Source: Boesenbergia rotunda | Lineage: Eukaryota; Streptophyta; Magnoliopsida; Zingiberales; Zingiberaceae | Length of the DNA: 64,000 bases | Direction: 5' to 3' | NCBI GenBank assembly: GCA_024364735.1 | Contig: JAGFNQ010000289.1 | Location: 747,750-811,749, forward strand | Part shown: in pieces, positions 34,580 through 44,455 of the stretch | How the letters are laid out: each line of letters opens with the position of its first letter | Numbering within the stretch: position 1 is the first letter of the stretch | Notes under the pieces: generated by a model | What the model was told of the DNA's origin: nothing | What the model saw: only the letters and a program-made list of their open reading frames with translations | The model's database searches: none | Position numbers and translations under genes: made by a program

Positions 34580-35620
34580 GCCCATTGTCAAGATTATTAC
34601 TTATAAGTCTTTGGCCAAAGCAAATATGTCAAGAGGATGGTCTTCTTGGACATATATTTTTGAGTAATTTGAATCTATAGAACAAGGAACTACAACTTAG
34701 GCTAAGTGTGATGTAGTTAGCCTAGTGCAGACTGATACTAGACCATGTTTTGATCAAGTGGGTATAAGATGAGTGAAAGAACAGAGACACTGATAACTAT
34801 AGTTGCTGAAGTGTTCAAAATATGTATTGAAATCAATTGTGATTTTTTCAATCAATTGGGGGTTATAATGTACTACTAGGTGCAACTCATTAGTTATGAA
34901 TAACCATCATAACCGAGAACCTATTAGGTCACACATGCACTACAAGTATATCTTGAAGACATAAAAATAAATTAGAGAATAAGATTCTCAAAAAGAGAGA
35001 TATTAAGTTTGGTTGGACTAGGAAAATGGCAAATATGAAAAGTTTTTGTCGCGTCGGAAGCGCTTATAGCCATGCCACTTGTAGGTGAGTCGGGCCTATG
35101 AATGTAATATGAGATTTTTTGTTCACTTCTCTTGTAGTTGAGTTGAGATACATATGTGATATGGGTTTGGGCTTGTTCCTTAAAACCTTAATGAAGGGGT
35201 ATAAAAAGACCTCTCCATGGAACAAGAGGTGTAAGGGTTTTTATTTTAGTCTGCTTGTTTAGTTGTTGCCTCCACGCAACCAAACCCGCCATTTCCTCTT
35301 GCGAAGTTGTGTTGAAGAAATCTCAATGTGAGTACTAACAGAGGTAAGTCTTGTCAGGTTTGCTAGATGATTTCTTTTCATCTAAACGTTGTTGGAAATG
35401 TTTGACTTTTAAAATAGCTTTTGATCTATGTTTATGTCTTGCACATATATGATCTTGTTTATTTGGAAGTATGATTTTTTTTTAAGAAATTTGTTTTGCT
35501 TCTGCTGCGTGTTTTATCGAAAACATATGTATTTTTGTATGATAGTGACTAACTTTGATGTTGCTATTATTTTTTGATGTTGATATCCCTGTCAATATTC
35601 TTTACTAGTCGACTTTATAG
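34580..35620 (+). repeat. Copia LTR fragment in plus orientation
   Basis: The text from about 34590 to 35080 resembles the reverse complement of 26360-26920, the same LTR family. For example, GATTATTACTTATAAGTCTTTGGCCAAAGC (34600-34629) corresponds to text at about 26880-26910. It continues through TATAAAAAG at 35200-35208, a likely TATA box. It lies head-to-head with the minus-oriented LTR ending at 34539. Its borders are approximate and no target duplication was found. Confidence 0.6.
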
Positions 35621-35968
35621 CAAATGGGGGTCAAGGTAGGAGCTACAACCTATCTCCACCTCCTTGTTTGATTTTTCTGAACACGAGGTGTAGTCGCTCG
35701 GCCAAGATAAAGTTGTCACTCTCCTTGGGAGAAGAACCACGAAGGAGAACTACTTTATATATTTTTATAGTGGTAGATGCACCTTCCTCCTATAAGCCTC
35801 TCAAAAATGTTATGTGGGCCAAGGGATGAGGCTTGTTGGGCAATGTCAGCCATCCTATGGAGGGAGTATATGCTATCAAGAAGGGGAACTTCATTTTGTT
35901 GGATTGAAATAGATGAGAGGGGGGCGGGGCAAATCTCATTCGTTATGATCATTTCTTTTTGATCCCTG
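35621..35968. other. Unassigned spacer
   Basis: I see no recognisable element or gene. Short overlapping ORFs on both strands (35755-35985 minus, 35777-35962 plus) mirror each other and show no family features. Confidence 0.4.
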
Positions 35969-36843
35969 TGTAGCAACCAAGTCAAAGTTAAGTCCTATGT
36001 CTAAATGTACAAGATTTTAGGAGCACAAGAAGTCGAGCAAAAAATGTAGCGATCGAGAAGGATGACACGGGAAGGGAGTCGACGAGCTCGGTGCATCTGA
36101 GGGATGCGGAGGTCTGCGAATGAGTATGCCAATAGAGCGAGAAGGACACGCGCGATGTCTGAGAGACAAGAAGCCTAGAGGAAGCACGCTCAAGGAGAAA
36201 GCCAGAGAAGGGTTCGAGTGAGCCCAACTCTAGAAGGCCCAAGATCACCAAAAGCCCAACACTGAAGACTGGTCAACCACTTGTTGACAGTCAAACTCGA
36301 GCACCCATGTATAGGGGGGACCCCATTCACTCGGGTGCCCATGTTTCGGGCGCCCGAAACGACTAGGGCACCTGTATGACCATACTCTATCCAGAAAATA
36401 CTTGTTTCACAACCGTTGTGACGTGCATCACAATTGACCATGTGTCAGGCACCGTATGCACTCAAGCGCCCGAAAAGCGCCACATTAGCATTGCGATAAG
36501 CATTCACAGGAGCTATAAATAGATCCCTGAACTCAGTTCGTTTCAAAAATTGATTGTAATCGAAAACTTCTACATTCTTTCATTTTCTCTGAGTTTTATT
36601 GTGTAAGAGGCTTCTTCGCCCATAAAGAGTATTCTAGATATAATGCTACATTTTCCTTTGATTAGCAAACTTCCTAGTTGTAAACCAAGTAATTCATCGG
36701 TGCCTTTGTCCTTTTAATTATTTCATTTTTATATTATTATTTTGCTTGTGAACTAACTTCTTTCTTTATTAAGCAAAACAAAAGATCGAATTTTTTTTCA
36801 GGGGTAATTCATCACCCTCTTGCCAACCGCATGATCCCCAACA
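35969..36843 (+). repeat. 5' LTR of the SIRE-like element
   Basis: The end ..CCCCAACA at 36843 is followed after two bases by the primer site. TATAAAT at 36514-36520 is the probable TATA box. Upstream lies a perfect 18-bp palindrome. The R/U5 part (AGGCTTCTTCGCCCATAAAG, GTAAACCAAGTAATTC) is repeated at 41121-41357 in the 3' LTR. The left border is approximate. Confidence 0.75.
36343..36360. repeat. Perfect 18-bp palindrome in U3
   Basis: GTTTCGGGCGCCCGAAAC equals its own reverse complement. It lies about 150 bp upstream of the TATA box of this LTR. Similar GGGCGCCC or GGTGCCC words flank it. Confidence 0.9.
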
Positions 36844-36845
36844 AG

Positions 36846-36857
36846 TGGTATCAAAGT
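36846..36857 (+). other. Primer binding site (tRNA-Met type)
   Basis: TGGTATCAAAGT begins two bases after the LTR end ..CCCCAACA, the same spacing as in the gag-only element. Confidence 0.85.
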
Positions 36858-36938
36858 AAGGACACACTAGAAGGACTAACCGCCAACTGAAGCAAATCCA
36901 AGAGGGTCGGACCAGTCATCTACCCGCCAAAATTTGAG

Positions 36939-37860
36939 ATGGAATTCGGTATGTGGACAAAGCAAATGCAGGTATTCTTTAAAACTGATTTTGAATTATT
37001 GCTAATTATGAAGAATGGTTTTGTAGCTTCCAAGGATAATGACGACAAAGACAAAGAAGAACACCTGTGGATGAAGAATGAGCAAGTGGATTTTGTGGAA
37101 AACGGAAAAGCAGACTTCCATCTACTAACCATGCTACCCGTGGAAGAAGTCAACTGAATTGGGACCTACGAATCGGTGAAGGAACTTTGAAAAATGTTCC
37201 AGAAATTCCATGAAGATACCTCCGAAGCCAAACTAACCAAAAGAAATTTGCTTCGGAATCAACTCAGTAATCTCCGAATGGAAGAAGGTGAGTCAATAGC
37301 CCAACAACACGCAAAACTCAAAGAACTAATCATGGGGATCAACAAACTCGGAGAGTCGGTTAGTAATCGCGACACAAAAGGTATGCTCTCAACGCCTTCC
37401 TAAAAACCTCGGACTAGACCTCCATAGTCGGCGTATACTACATCTCTAAGGATCTTAAGATAAGTACCTTAGAGTAATTGTTTTCTATATTAGAAATTCA
37501 CGAGTCTCAATGCATAGGAAATAATAAGTGGGACAATATCACCCTAAGCACAAGGAAAATCCAACATGAGGATAATCATCAGCTGATGAAGAAGAAACAA
37601 CATATATGGTAAGGAAGCTAAATAAATATTTTAAAGCTAAAATGTTTAATAAAGTGAAGGGTAAGATCTGTTGTTATAACTGTGAGGAAGAAGGCACATC
37701 AAGGAGAATTTCCCAAGGCTCAAGGTAAACAAATCAAAAAACAAAAATCTAGGTCACATGGGACGAATCCTCATCAGATGAGTCTGAACTCAAAGAACAT
37801 GCCGGACTAGTGCTAATGGCCACCCTCCAAGAAGAATGCAATGACGAAGCGGGAGCTTTG
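36939..37860 (+). pseudogene. gag: SIRE-like gag, first part
   Basis: The frame from 36939 reads FEMEFGMWTKQMQVFFKTD-like gag text, then DFHLLTMLPVEEVN and a stop at 37157. Fragment 37194-37403 carries MFQKFHEDTSEAKLTKRNLL and LRNQLSNLRMEEGESI, the gag core of copia SIRE-type elements. A degraded zinc knuckle (CCYNCEEEG) lies near 37670. At 37860 the gene is cut by a solo LTR; it resumes at 39802. Several stops predate or postdate the insertion; their order is unknown. Confidence 0.7.
37856..37860. repeat. Target-site duplication, left (CTTTG)
   Basis: CTTTG before TGTTGAGG at 37861; repeated at 39797-39801. Confidence 0.88.
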
Positions 37861-38334
37861 TGTTGAGGTAATCTGTGGTCCGAAGTGACCAAGTGTTTTG
37901 ATGTTTTGGCAAAGGGTTTAAGTTAGGTTTACCTTTGTTATCTCATATGTGTATGTTGAGTGTGCAGAATGTACAGGTTACACATATGGACTTGACTGGA
38001 CGGCCTCGGTACGGTGAAGGGTGGCATGGAGACAAGTTGGAGGCTTGTGTGCACTAGAGGGACCTTGGAGAGCAGGGACGATGAGCTAATGGGTGCGAAC
38101 TTCGAGGCATGCGTGAAGGATGGCATGGAGGCAAGCTGGAGGCTTGCGTGCATCCGAGGGACGGGAGCCAAAGATGAAGAGGGCGTGAAGGCAACAGTCG
38201 AGGCTGCGGATGAGGAGTCAGTCGAGTCGTGAGGGTACGAGTGCTGTGATTGTACTCGGGGAATCCTAGGGGTCGAGTGCTGAGAGAAGTGTAAAGTGTA
38301 CTCGGGAAGGGAAACCCTAGGTGTGTGAGTGGGG

Positions 38335-38459
38335 CAGTCGACTGCCTGGGAGGCAGTCGACTGATAAAACTCACAGAATGATTTCGGGGCTGGACCAGTC
38401 GACTGGTAACCCTGAAACTAGCTGTTGGCTAGCAATTAAGGCTAGACCAGTCGACTGGT
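38335..38459. repeat. CAGTCGACTG palindrome cluster
   Basis: Four perfect copies of CAGTCGACTG lie at 38335-38344, 38354-38363, within 38394-38407 and within 38446-38459. The last two extend to the 14-bp palindrome ACCAGTCGACTGGT. A degenerate fifth lies near 38466. The cluster ends about 40 bp upstream of the TATA box of the solo LTR. Confidence 0.9.
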
Positions 38460-38570
38460 AAATTGGCAGTCTACTGGTGGTGAGGGTTTCAACCCGAGTC
38501 CTATTTAAAGAGGACTTCGTGGTGGCTGAGATTCTTGACGAATCTTGTCTTGGTTAAAGGCAAGATAGTA

Positions 38571-38575
38571 GTCTT
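38571..38575. repeat. Target-site duplication, left (GTCTT)
   Basis: GTCTT before TGTTGGATCG at 38576; repeated at 39519-39523. Confidence 0.88.
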
Positions 38576-39518
38576 TGTTGGATCGAGAGAATACGATAGA
38601 GGGGGGGTGAATATCGTGAAAATGTTTCGGATAGAATATCGTGGCTGACTTGGACCCAGGGCGCCCGAGGCATCCGGGTCGCCCGGGACCATGGGGCGCC
38701 CGGGAGCTTGAGGGCGCCTGCCCCAGTGAGCTTCCGAAGCTCACTGCCCTTCACCTTGGGGGCGCCCGGGACCTCCGGGGCACCCTGCCCAGCTGCTGCC
38801 CCTCTCCTTTGGGGCATTCTGAGTTGCAGAAAATCGTTCATTTGGTCCTGCATCCAGGGTTAGTACCAAAAAAAACAAAGCAAGAATGTTAATGAATTTT
38901 ACAGCCGTAGCTGTCTTGGTTCTGACTTCGGGTCTCCAAAATAGAACCCTAGGTCGAACCGACACCTACTGTTCCCTCGACGGGGAGCGCGTCCTCACCT
39001 ACTCCTCTCAAGAGAATTTACCTGTTGCCAATCGACTCCTCTGGTTGGACTTTTGCCCGGCAGCCCTTCGCCAGGTGCCTAGCAGTCCTTCGCCAGGTCT
39101 TCGTTACTAAGCAGTCCTTCGCCTGGTGCCTAGCAATCCTTTGCCAGGTCTTCGGTACCAAGCAGTCCTTCGCCTGGTGCCTAGCAGTCCTTCGCTAGGT
39201 CTTAGACTCCTAGCAGCCCTTCGCTAGGTGCCCAGCAGCCCATTGCCAGGTCTTAGGGTTTCGATGCCTAGTAGTCCTTCGCTAGGTGCCTAGCAATCCT
39301 TCGCTAGGAGTTCAACTCCTAGTAGCCCTTCGCTAGGTGCTTAGCAGTCCTTCGCCAGGTCTTCAACTCCTAGCAGCCCTTTGTTAGGTGCCTAGAAGTC
39401 CTTCGCCAGGACTTCTTTCTGCACACTCAAGTAACATCGTTAGATCACAATAGTACTTAACTTTAAATCTTTTGCCAATATCAAAACAAGGTTCGATATG
39501 GTGCTTCCTGCACCAACA
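38576..39518 (-). repeat. Solo LTR nested in the solo LTR
   Basis: TGTTGGATCG..CCTGCACCAACA flanked by GTCTT. The minus-strand start TGTTGGTGCAGGAAGCACC resembles the LTR start at 41724, so it is a SIRE-like LTR in minus orientation. It carries a GC-rich palindromic block (38640-38790), including 38724-38746 with 11-bp arms, and a tandem array (39055-39420). The R/U5 part looks short, because the palindromes lie within about 100 bp of the 3' end. Confidence 0.88.
39055..39420. repeat. Tandem hairpin array, CCTAGC..TTCGCTAGG units
   Basis: About sixteen units of roughly 20 bp with the core AGTCCTTCG or AGCCCTTCG between short complementary stems, for example CCTAGC/GCTAGG at 39180-39199. Stems vary between GCCAGG, GCTAGG and GTTAGG forms. 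It occupies the 5' part of U3 in the minus-oriented LTR, the position of the array at 12338-12737. Confidence 0.85.
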
Positions 39519-39523
39519 GTCTT
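39519..39523. repeat. Target-site duplication, right (GTCTT)
   Basis: Second copy of the pentamer at 38571-38575. Confidence 0.88.
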
Positions 39524-39796
39524 TGTGCTCAGGTCGTGTCAAGGTGCTGTGGCGAGGTTTCTCCACCCACAAGGAGCGACAGAGTTAGCCGGAGGTTATC
39601 CGGGGAGTGATCCACGACGAATTCTTAGATTAGTCACCCGTCCGGGGTGGATACCAAGTAAATCTTCCGTGTTAGCATTGGTTAGTTTTTGTTTTATTAT
39701 TTTTATTGTATATTCCGCTGTGCAACAAACAGTGTAGGAAGAAAGGGGTTCGAAAATTGCTATTCACCCCCTCTTGCAAAAACAATCGATCTATCA

Positions 39797-39801
39797 CTTT
39801 G
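39797..39801. repeat. Target-site duplication, right (CTTTG)
   Basis: Second copy of the pentamer at 37856-37860; the gag text resumes directly after it. Confidence 0.88.
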
Positions 39802-40195
39802 GATTTCGAACATGATATGATGGTGAGGCATGTCTTCTATCTCGCAATCAGCTTTACTCTGGAATTAAAGCAGTGACCAAATCCTTATGTAAGTTAAAAT
39901 TTAAGAATGAAGAATTGAAAAAAAAAAAAAAAAGTTAGTTTCTACATGCCCTTTAGAAATTTTGTCAAATTGAAATTAGAAAATGAGAAATTGTAGGCTC
40001 AAATAAAGAAATTAGAAAATAACCATGCTTGTAAAAATTCAAATTATTTTTGAAATTTAAATATTTAGTATTTTGTAAATTTTAATTGATATATAAGGAA
40101 TCATAGGAGCCAAACTATAAAAGTACCCAGAAACTATGTTCCCACCAAATATTTGATGAATCCTATTGGTAGGAACTTGTTTTGGATCCTAAAAT
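39802..40195 (+). pseudogene. gag: SIRE-like gag, second part
   Basis: After the solo LTR, plus-strand text is compatible with the gag C-terminal coiled coil (KLKLENEKL, QIKKLENNHACKN) around 39965-40040. Then comes a stretch reading VPRNYVPTKYLMNPIGRN at about 40120-40175. It parallels the ending of the intact gag at 14780-16438, where a similar KAWVPKSF..WVPK region closes the protein. Stops and an A15 run (about 39918-39933) break the frame. No protease follows. Confidence 0.6.
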
Positions 40196-41040
40196 CTGTG
40201 CTAAATTATTTTATTCTTAGCTTGTAAATTCATGCTTTATTTGCCATTTTAAAATCATTTTTGAATAATTATTTTTTTATAAAATTGAGTTTTCATTTTT
40301 TATATATGACAAACTTCATTTGTATCTATCTATAGAAATTTGTTTGAATTTTTTATCGTAAATATATTTTTATGATTTTTTATAGAAAACAAATTTTTAA
40401 ATTTTCATAATACTTAAAAAATTAATTTTCACCAAATCTAATTTTTTGGAATTTGTAGACTATCTTTTGAAGGTTGAGAAAATTTTTTAAATATTTTTTA
40501 CTTGAAATCGAATTTTAAAAATTATCTTTTCAAAAATTATCAACTCTGAATTCAAAATTATTTTTTTATAGTTAGAAAATTTATTTTACATTGAAAATTT
40601 TTACACTGATGCACCTAACAATTTTTTAACTTAAATAAAACTTTGAATATTTTTACAAGATAAATTTTTAAAAATTCTTTTCGAAAATCAGAGAATTAAT
40701 TTCAAAAATACTCTCAGATCGATTTTTAACCAACCAAATTTTTTGGAGACTAAACATTCTCTTTGACATACTCAAATAAATTTTCGAAAATTTTGTGTGA
40801 ATGGATAATTTTCTACAATTTTTTTCAAATCACATTTTTGAAAGTCTTTTATCTTCTAAGTCATATTATCTCTTGATTTATTTTTTTTATGTGATCAAAG
40901 GGAGAGAGAAGAAGTTAAGGGAAGGTCCAAATTGTAAATTTTATTGCAAATCTTATCACTTATATTTTATTCATATTCTTATTTGTGGTTAACCCTAACT
41001 TAACTCGGGTTGATGCACATCAAAAAAGGAAAGATTATAA
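40196..41040 (+). other. AT-rich 3' interior of the SIRE-like element
   Basis: About 850 bp of very AT-rich sequence between gag and the truncated 3' LTR, with no coding motif. A 21-bp word at 40847-40867 is repeated exactly at 41097-41117 across the border with the LTR, suggesting a rearranged junction. Confidence 0.55.
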
Positions 41041-41357
41041 GTACCCCGGATAAGTTTAGATGTGGTCAACCAAGTCAATGTTCGGTCCTGTTAGTATTTT
41101 ATCTTCTAAGTCATATTGTATAAGGCTTCTTCGCCCACAAGGAGTATTCTGGAGATAGTGCTACATTTGTCTTGGATTAGCAACCTTATTGGTTGCAAAC
41201 CAAGTAATTCATTGGTGCCTCTGTCTTTTTAGTTATTTCATTTTTATGTTATTGTTTTGCTTGTGAACTAACTTCTATCTTTGTTAAGCAAAACAAAAGA
41301 TCGAATTTTTTTCAGGGACAATTCAGCACATTCTTGTCGACCACACAATCCCCAACA
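41041..41357 (+). repeat. Truncated 3' LTR of the SIRE-like element
   Basis: 41121-41357 matches the last ~250 bp of the 5' LTR, ending ..CCCCAACA. About 40 bp near 41060-41085 resemble its beginning. The middle, including U3 palindromes and TATA box, is missing. Confidence 0.7.
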
Positions 41358-41718
41358 AAGAAAGCACAAAGATATAAATCATTTTTTACTTGGTTCGCAG
41401 TCCAACGACTACTCCTCCAAGGCCAATCCACTAGAGTTTTTCTCTCCCAAAACTTTTGGAGAAGGAGCAAAAATTGTACAAGATATAAGGAATATAGTAA
41501 AACACTACTATCCCCTTAAATGTAAATTCGTGTAATAACAAAAATAAATTGACAACGCAGAGATAGAAGCTAGGATTAGGTTATCACAGAGCCTCTTAGT
41601 GTCATAGTAGCAGTACTCACACAAACAAAGTTGCAGAGGCAGAATGAACATTGAGGAATACGAATCAAGTTGTTGAGCCTCGATCCCCGAGTCCTCTTTT
41701 ATAAGCATGATACGGTTG

Positions 41719-41723
41719 ACTAG
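41719..41723. repeat. Target-site duplication, left (ACTAG)
   Basis: ACTAG before TGTTGGTGCTGG at 41724; repeated at 42928-42932. Confidence 0.85.
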
Positions 41724-42927
41724 TGTTGGTGCTGGAAGTACCAAATCGAACCTAGTTTTGATAATGGCAAAGGATTCAAAGTTAAGTATGTTTGTGATTT
41801 AACATGTTTTACTAAGTGTGCAGAAAGTCCTAGTTTATCTAGGCACAAAGTCTTGACCTGCAGGGTTGAGCATGAAATCCTGGTCATGGATTGGGCACGA
41901 AGTCCTAGCCGAGGGCTAGGCACCACAGACCTGACCAGGGGTCGGAAACCGAAGACCTGATCCAGAAGATCGGGCAGAAGTCTTAGCCGAACGAGGACAA
42001 TGGACAGAAGTAGGGACTGGTTGAGATACGGACATCTCGAGATCCGTAAGCTTCGGAGGCCGAGCAAAAGTCCAACCGGAGGTATCAGTTGGCAAAAGGT
42101 AACATCTCCAGAGTGGAGTAGGTGAGGACGTATACCCCGGAAGAGAGAATAGTAGGCGTCGGTCCAACCTACGATTTCATTTTGAAATCCAAAGTCAGGA
42201 TTGGATAGCTCCGGCTGTCAAACATTCATTCATTGCATGTTATTTGTATTTCAGACTAATTCTATGTTGCTGCTGCAGAAAGTGGAGGTCAGGGCGCCGA
42301 GGACACAGGTGCAGAGAGGTCTCGGGCGCCCAGTGCGTAAAACTCAGCCTGGGCAAGGCTGAGTTGGCAGCTACTGATTGGGCACGCCACGTCACCAACA
42401 CAGGCGCTCCAGAGCACTCTGGCGCCCAAGAAGGATAAAATTTGGCTTCGTCAGCAATCACGACAAGGCTAAAGCGTTGAATTAGGGGCACCCCTATGGG
42501 CACTCGAGTGCCCGAGTGCTTGTTTAAAAGGGGTTTCGAGCCCCAACTTTCAATATCAAGCTTTCACATCATTTGCTCTCAAGTGTGCTGCTCTAAAACA
42601 ATCCAGAAACCCCGAAACGCTACTCCGACAACGTCGTGCTTTCTTTTCAATTTCTTCAAGTTGTTGGTATATTTTATTGTTTTCAATTTGTACACTTAAT
42701 TGCATATTTTGTAACTTCATTTTGCGAACTTATAGAATTTCCCAACGTAAACGGTCAAGGACCATGGGCCTTGGAGTAGGAGTCGTTACAGACTCTGAAC
42801 CAATTAAAAATAAACTTGTTAGCATTTGTTTTGACTTGTACTTTCTATTTTCGTTGCCTATACTCGTTCTAAATCTGAAAATTTCTTGAATCAATATTCA
42901 CCCCCTATCGATCTCATCGATCCCACA
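41724..42927 (+). repeat. Solo LTR with hairpin-rich U3
   Basis: TGTTGGTGCTGG..GATCCCACA flanked by ACTAG, 1204 bp. U3 contains CCTAG/CTAGG (41829-41843) and CCTAGCC/GGCTAGG with a 3-base loop (41904-41920). The perfect 16-bp palindrome GGGCACTCGAGTGCCC (42498-42513) lies just before TGTTTAAAAG (42521-42530), the probable TATA box. The end includes TATTCACCCCCTATCG, usual for SIRE-like U5. Confidence 0.85.
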
Positions 42928-42932
42928 ACTAG
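42928..42932. repeat. Target-site duplication, right (ACTAG)
   Basis: Second copy of the pentamer at 41719-41723. Confidence 0.85.
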
Positions 42933-43828
42933 AAACTGTTTAATTGACTAATCCCTATCAGTCGACTGGACCTTTATTAGGTGATTAATCCCCACTCTTT
43001 TTCTTGTTTGATCCAATTTGATTTGATCAATCCCGCAAAATCTAGGTTTTCCAATTGATTGAACCTTGTTCCTGCGTGACCCGATCATATAGTCTGCACT
43101 TCCCTTTTTGGTTCGATAGATTGACCCTTCTAATTAGTCGAATGAACTTCAGTTCCCATCTTTGTCGGATCTCAATCTTATTTGTGCTTGCCTACTTGAA
43201 TCAATTGACCGAACTACCATACTGGTTTGACCAAACCCTTGGGTCAACCTGGGCCTTTATTTTTTTGCAAAACAAAGTTTGCACCATAATAATAAAAAAT
43301 GACCTTGCCAAACAAAATTAGATAATAGATAATATACATGAGTAAGTCTGACAGTTAGGATTATCTCATCTCTATTAGGTTCTTCAACCGGATCAATGCC
43401 TAAGGGTGTCCCCTTAATGAGGACTCATCCTTACCATTCTTCTTTTCAAAAGAACCACTCCACTCCAGAAGTTTACCTCAACTTACCAATCAAACATCTG
43501 GTCCTCCAGACTTGTCTGAGCTTTCTCTGCTCAGCATCCAATCATCAACCTACCAAGTATTTCATTAGACTCAATATCTTGTCTTCATTGACCTATCATG
43601 TATATCTTGCCAAATGTTTGGTCCATTGACACATATGGACTTTTTCTTGGTGTCCTCGATCTGCTAAGACTTTCACTACCTAGTATCTGGTCCTACTGAC
43701 CTACTAGGACTTTCCAAGTTGAGCTACCAAAACACATTATCAATTCATTATATCACAACAAGACATAACTTTGAACCTTTGACAACATCAAAATATAGAT
43801 TTGATTATGGTACTCCCTGCACCAATAA

Positions 43829-43842
43829 TTTTCCCCATTTTG
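43829..43842 (-). other. Polypurine tract
   Basis: On the minus strand AAAATGGGGAAAAT precedes the LTR start, matching the layout at 12853-12866. Confidence 0.7.
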
Positions 43843-44165
43843 ATGTTTGACAATTTTATTCAATGATAAAATTATATAACTTCTTTTCACAAAAACTCTC
43901 CCTCAAATTAAACTCTCTCCCTAAATTATATCCATGAGGTTTTTGTAAAAATTAACTTTCATCACTTAGTTTTAGTAAAAATATATCATAGATTTTTTCA
44001 ACACTTAACTTCTAACCCTTTTCTCCCCTTTTTGACACATAAAAAAATAGAATTATAGTACAATTTTTCAAAGTAGATTTGAAATAAATTTGTCAAAATA
44101 ATGCATTTTCAAAAATATTTGTTGATACAAGAAGCAGTATATGATTGAACCTAGGTGTTGTTGTT
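43843..44165 (-). other. 3' interior remnant of a minus SIRE-like element
   Basis: AT-rich non-coding text with TTTGACAATTTTATTC and CTCTCCCTCAAATTAAAC motifs resembling 12867-13060. It ends where the plus-oriented gypsy fragment begins. Confidence 0.55.
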
Positions 44166-44169
44166 TGCT

Positions 44170-44425
44170 GGAGTCAAAGGAAGTGAACAAGCTGCCCAAC
44201 AAGCTAACGATATGGATCATGTTCAACCCACTATAGAAGATGTTGATGATCCATTATGTATCAAAGGTGGCCCAATTACAAGGGCTAAGGCTAAAAAGAT
44301 AAAAGAACACTTAATGTGCTAATTGAAGATGGAAAGACAAAGCTACCATTGAAGAAGGTTTGACCAAGAGCAAGTCTTACGGCTTAGTCAACCTAATTCA
44401 AGCCTTAGATGAGCTTAACTAGTCA
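44170..44425 (+). pseudogene. Gypsy polyprotein tail (plus orientation)
   Basis: It encodes EQAAQQANDMDHVQPTIED, then GGPITRAKAKKIKE, then a frameshift and text ending at the codons for the usual LDELN stop. It corresponds to the C-terminus of the gypsy integrase ORF at 51767. It starts abruptly at GGAGTCAAAGG, the same part of the gene where two other fragments in this window start. The 3' LTR follows. Confidence 0.8.
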
Positions 44426-44455
44426 CTTAAGACTCTTGTCTATTTATGAAGGATA

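Larger units (their letters stand above)
37861..39796 (+). repeat. Solo LTR inside gag, itself interrupted
   Basis: TGTTGAGGTAATC..CGATCTATCA flanked by CTTTG on both sides, with no internal domain: a solo LTR left after LTR-LTR recombination. Without the nested insertion it is about 990 bp. CTATTTAAAG at 38501-38510 is the likely TATA box. The ending with CTATTCACCCCCTCTTGC is typical of SIRE-like U5. Confidence 0.88.
35969..41357 (+). mobile_element. SIRE-like copia element split by nested solo LTRs
   Basis: Parts in order: 5' LTR, primer site, gag first half, inserted solo LTR (itself holding another solo LTR), gag second half, AT-rich 3' interior and a truncated 3' LTR. Only gag is present; no pol motif remains. 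The 5' LTR start (TGTAGCAACCAAGTC) is inferred from similarity to text at about 41062-41080. No outer target duplication was found. Confidence 0.7.
41358..43828 (-). repeat. SIRE-like 3' LTR (minus), interrupted
   Basis: The right edge is set by a polypurine tract at 43829-43842; the LTR start reads TATTGGTGCAGGG, a decayed TGTTGG. TTATAAAAGAG on the minus strand (41694-41704) is the TATA box, and CAGTCGACTG at 42959-42968 lies just upstream of it once the inserted solo LTR (41724-42927) is removed. The left end abuts the previous element and may be truncated. Confidence 0.7.

Noticed and set aside
38505..38965. GC-rich overlapping ORFs around the GGGCGCCC block
   Set aside because: Produced by the palindromic U3 of a solo LTR; they cross LTR borders and a target duplication.
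39055..39420. Regular ~20-bp repeats that could suggest a CRISPR-like array
   Set aside because: Units are contiguous with no unique spacers, lie inside an LTR with a target duplication, and the genome is plant.
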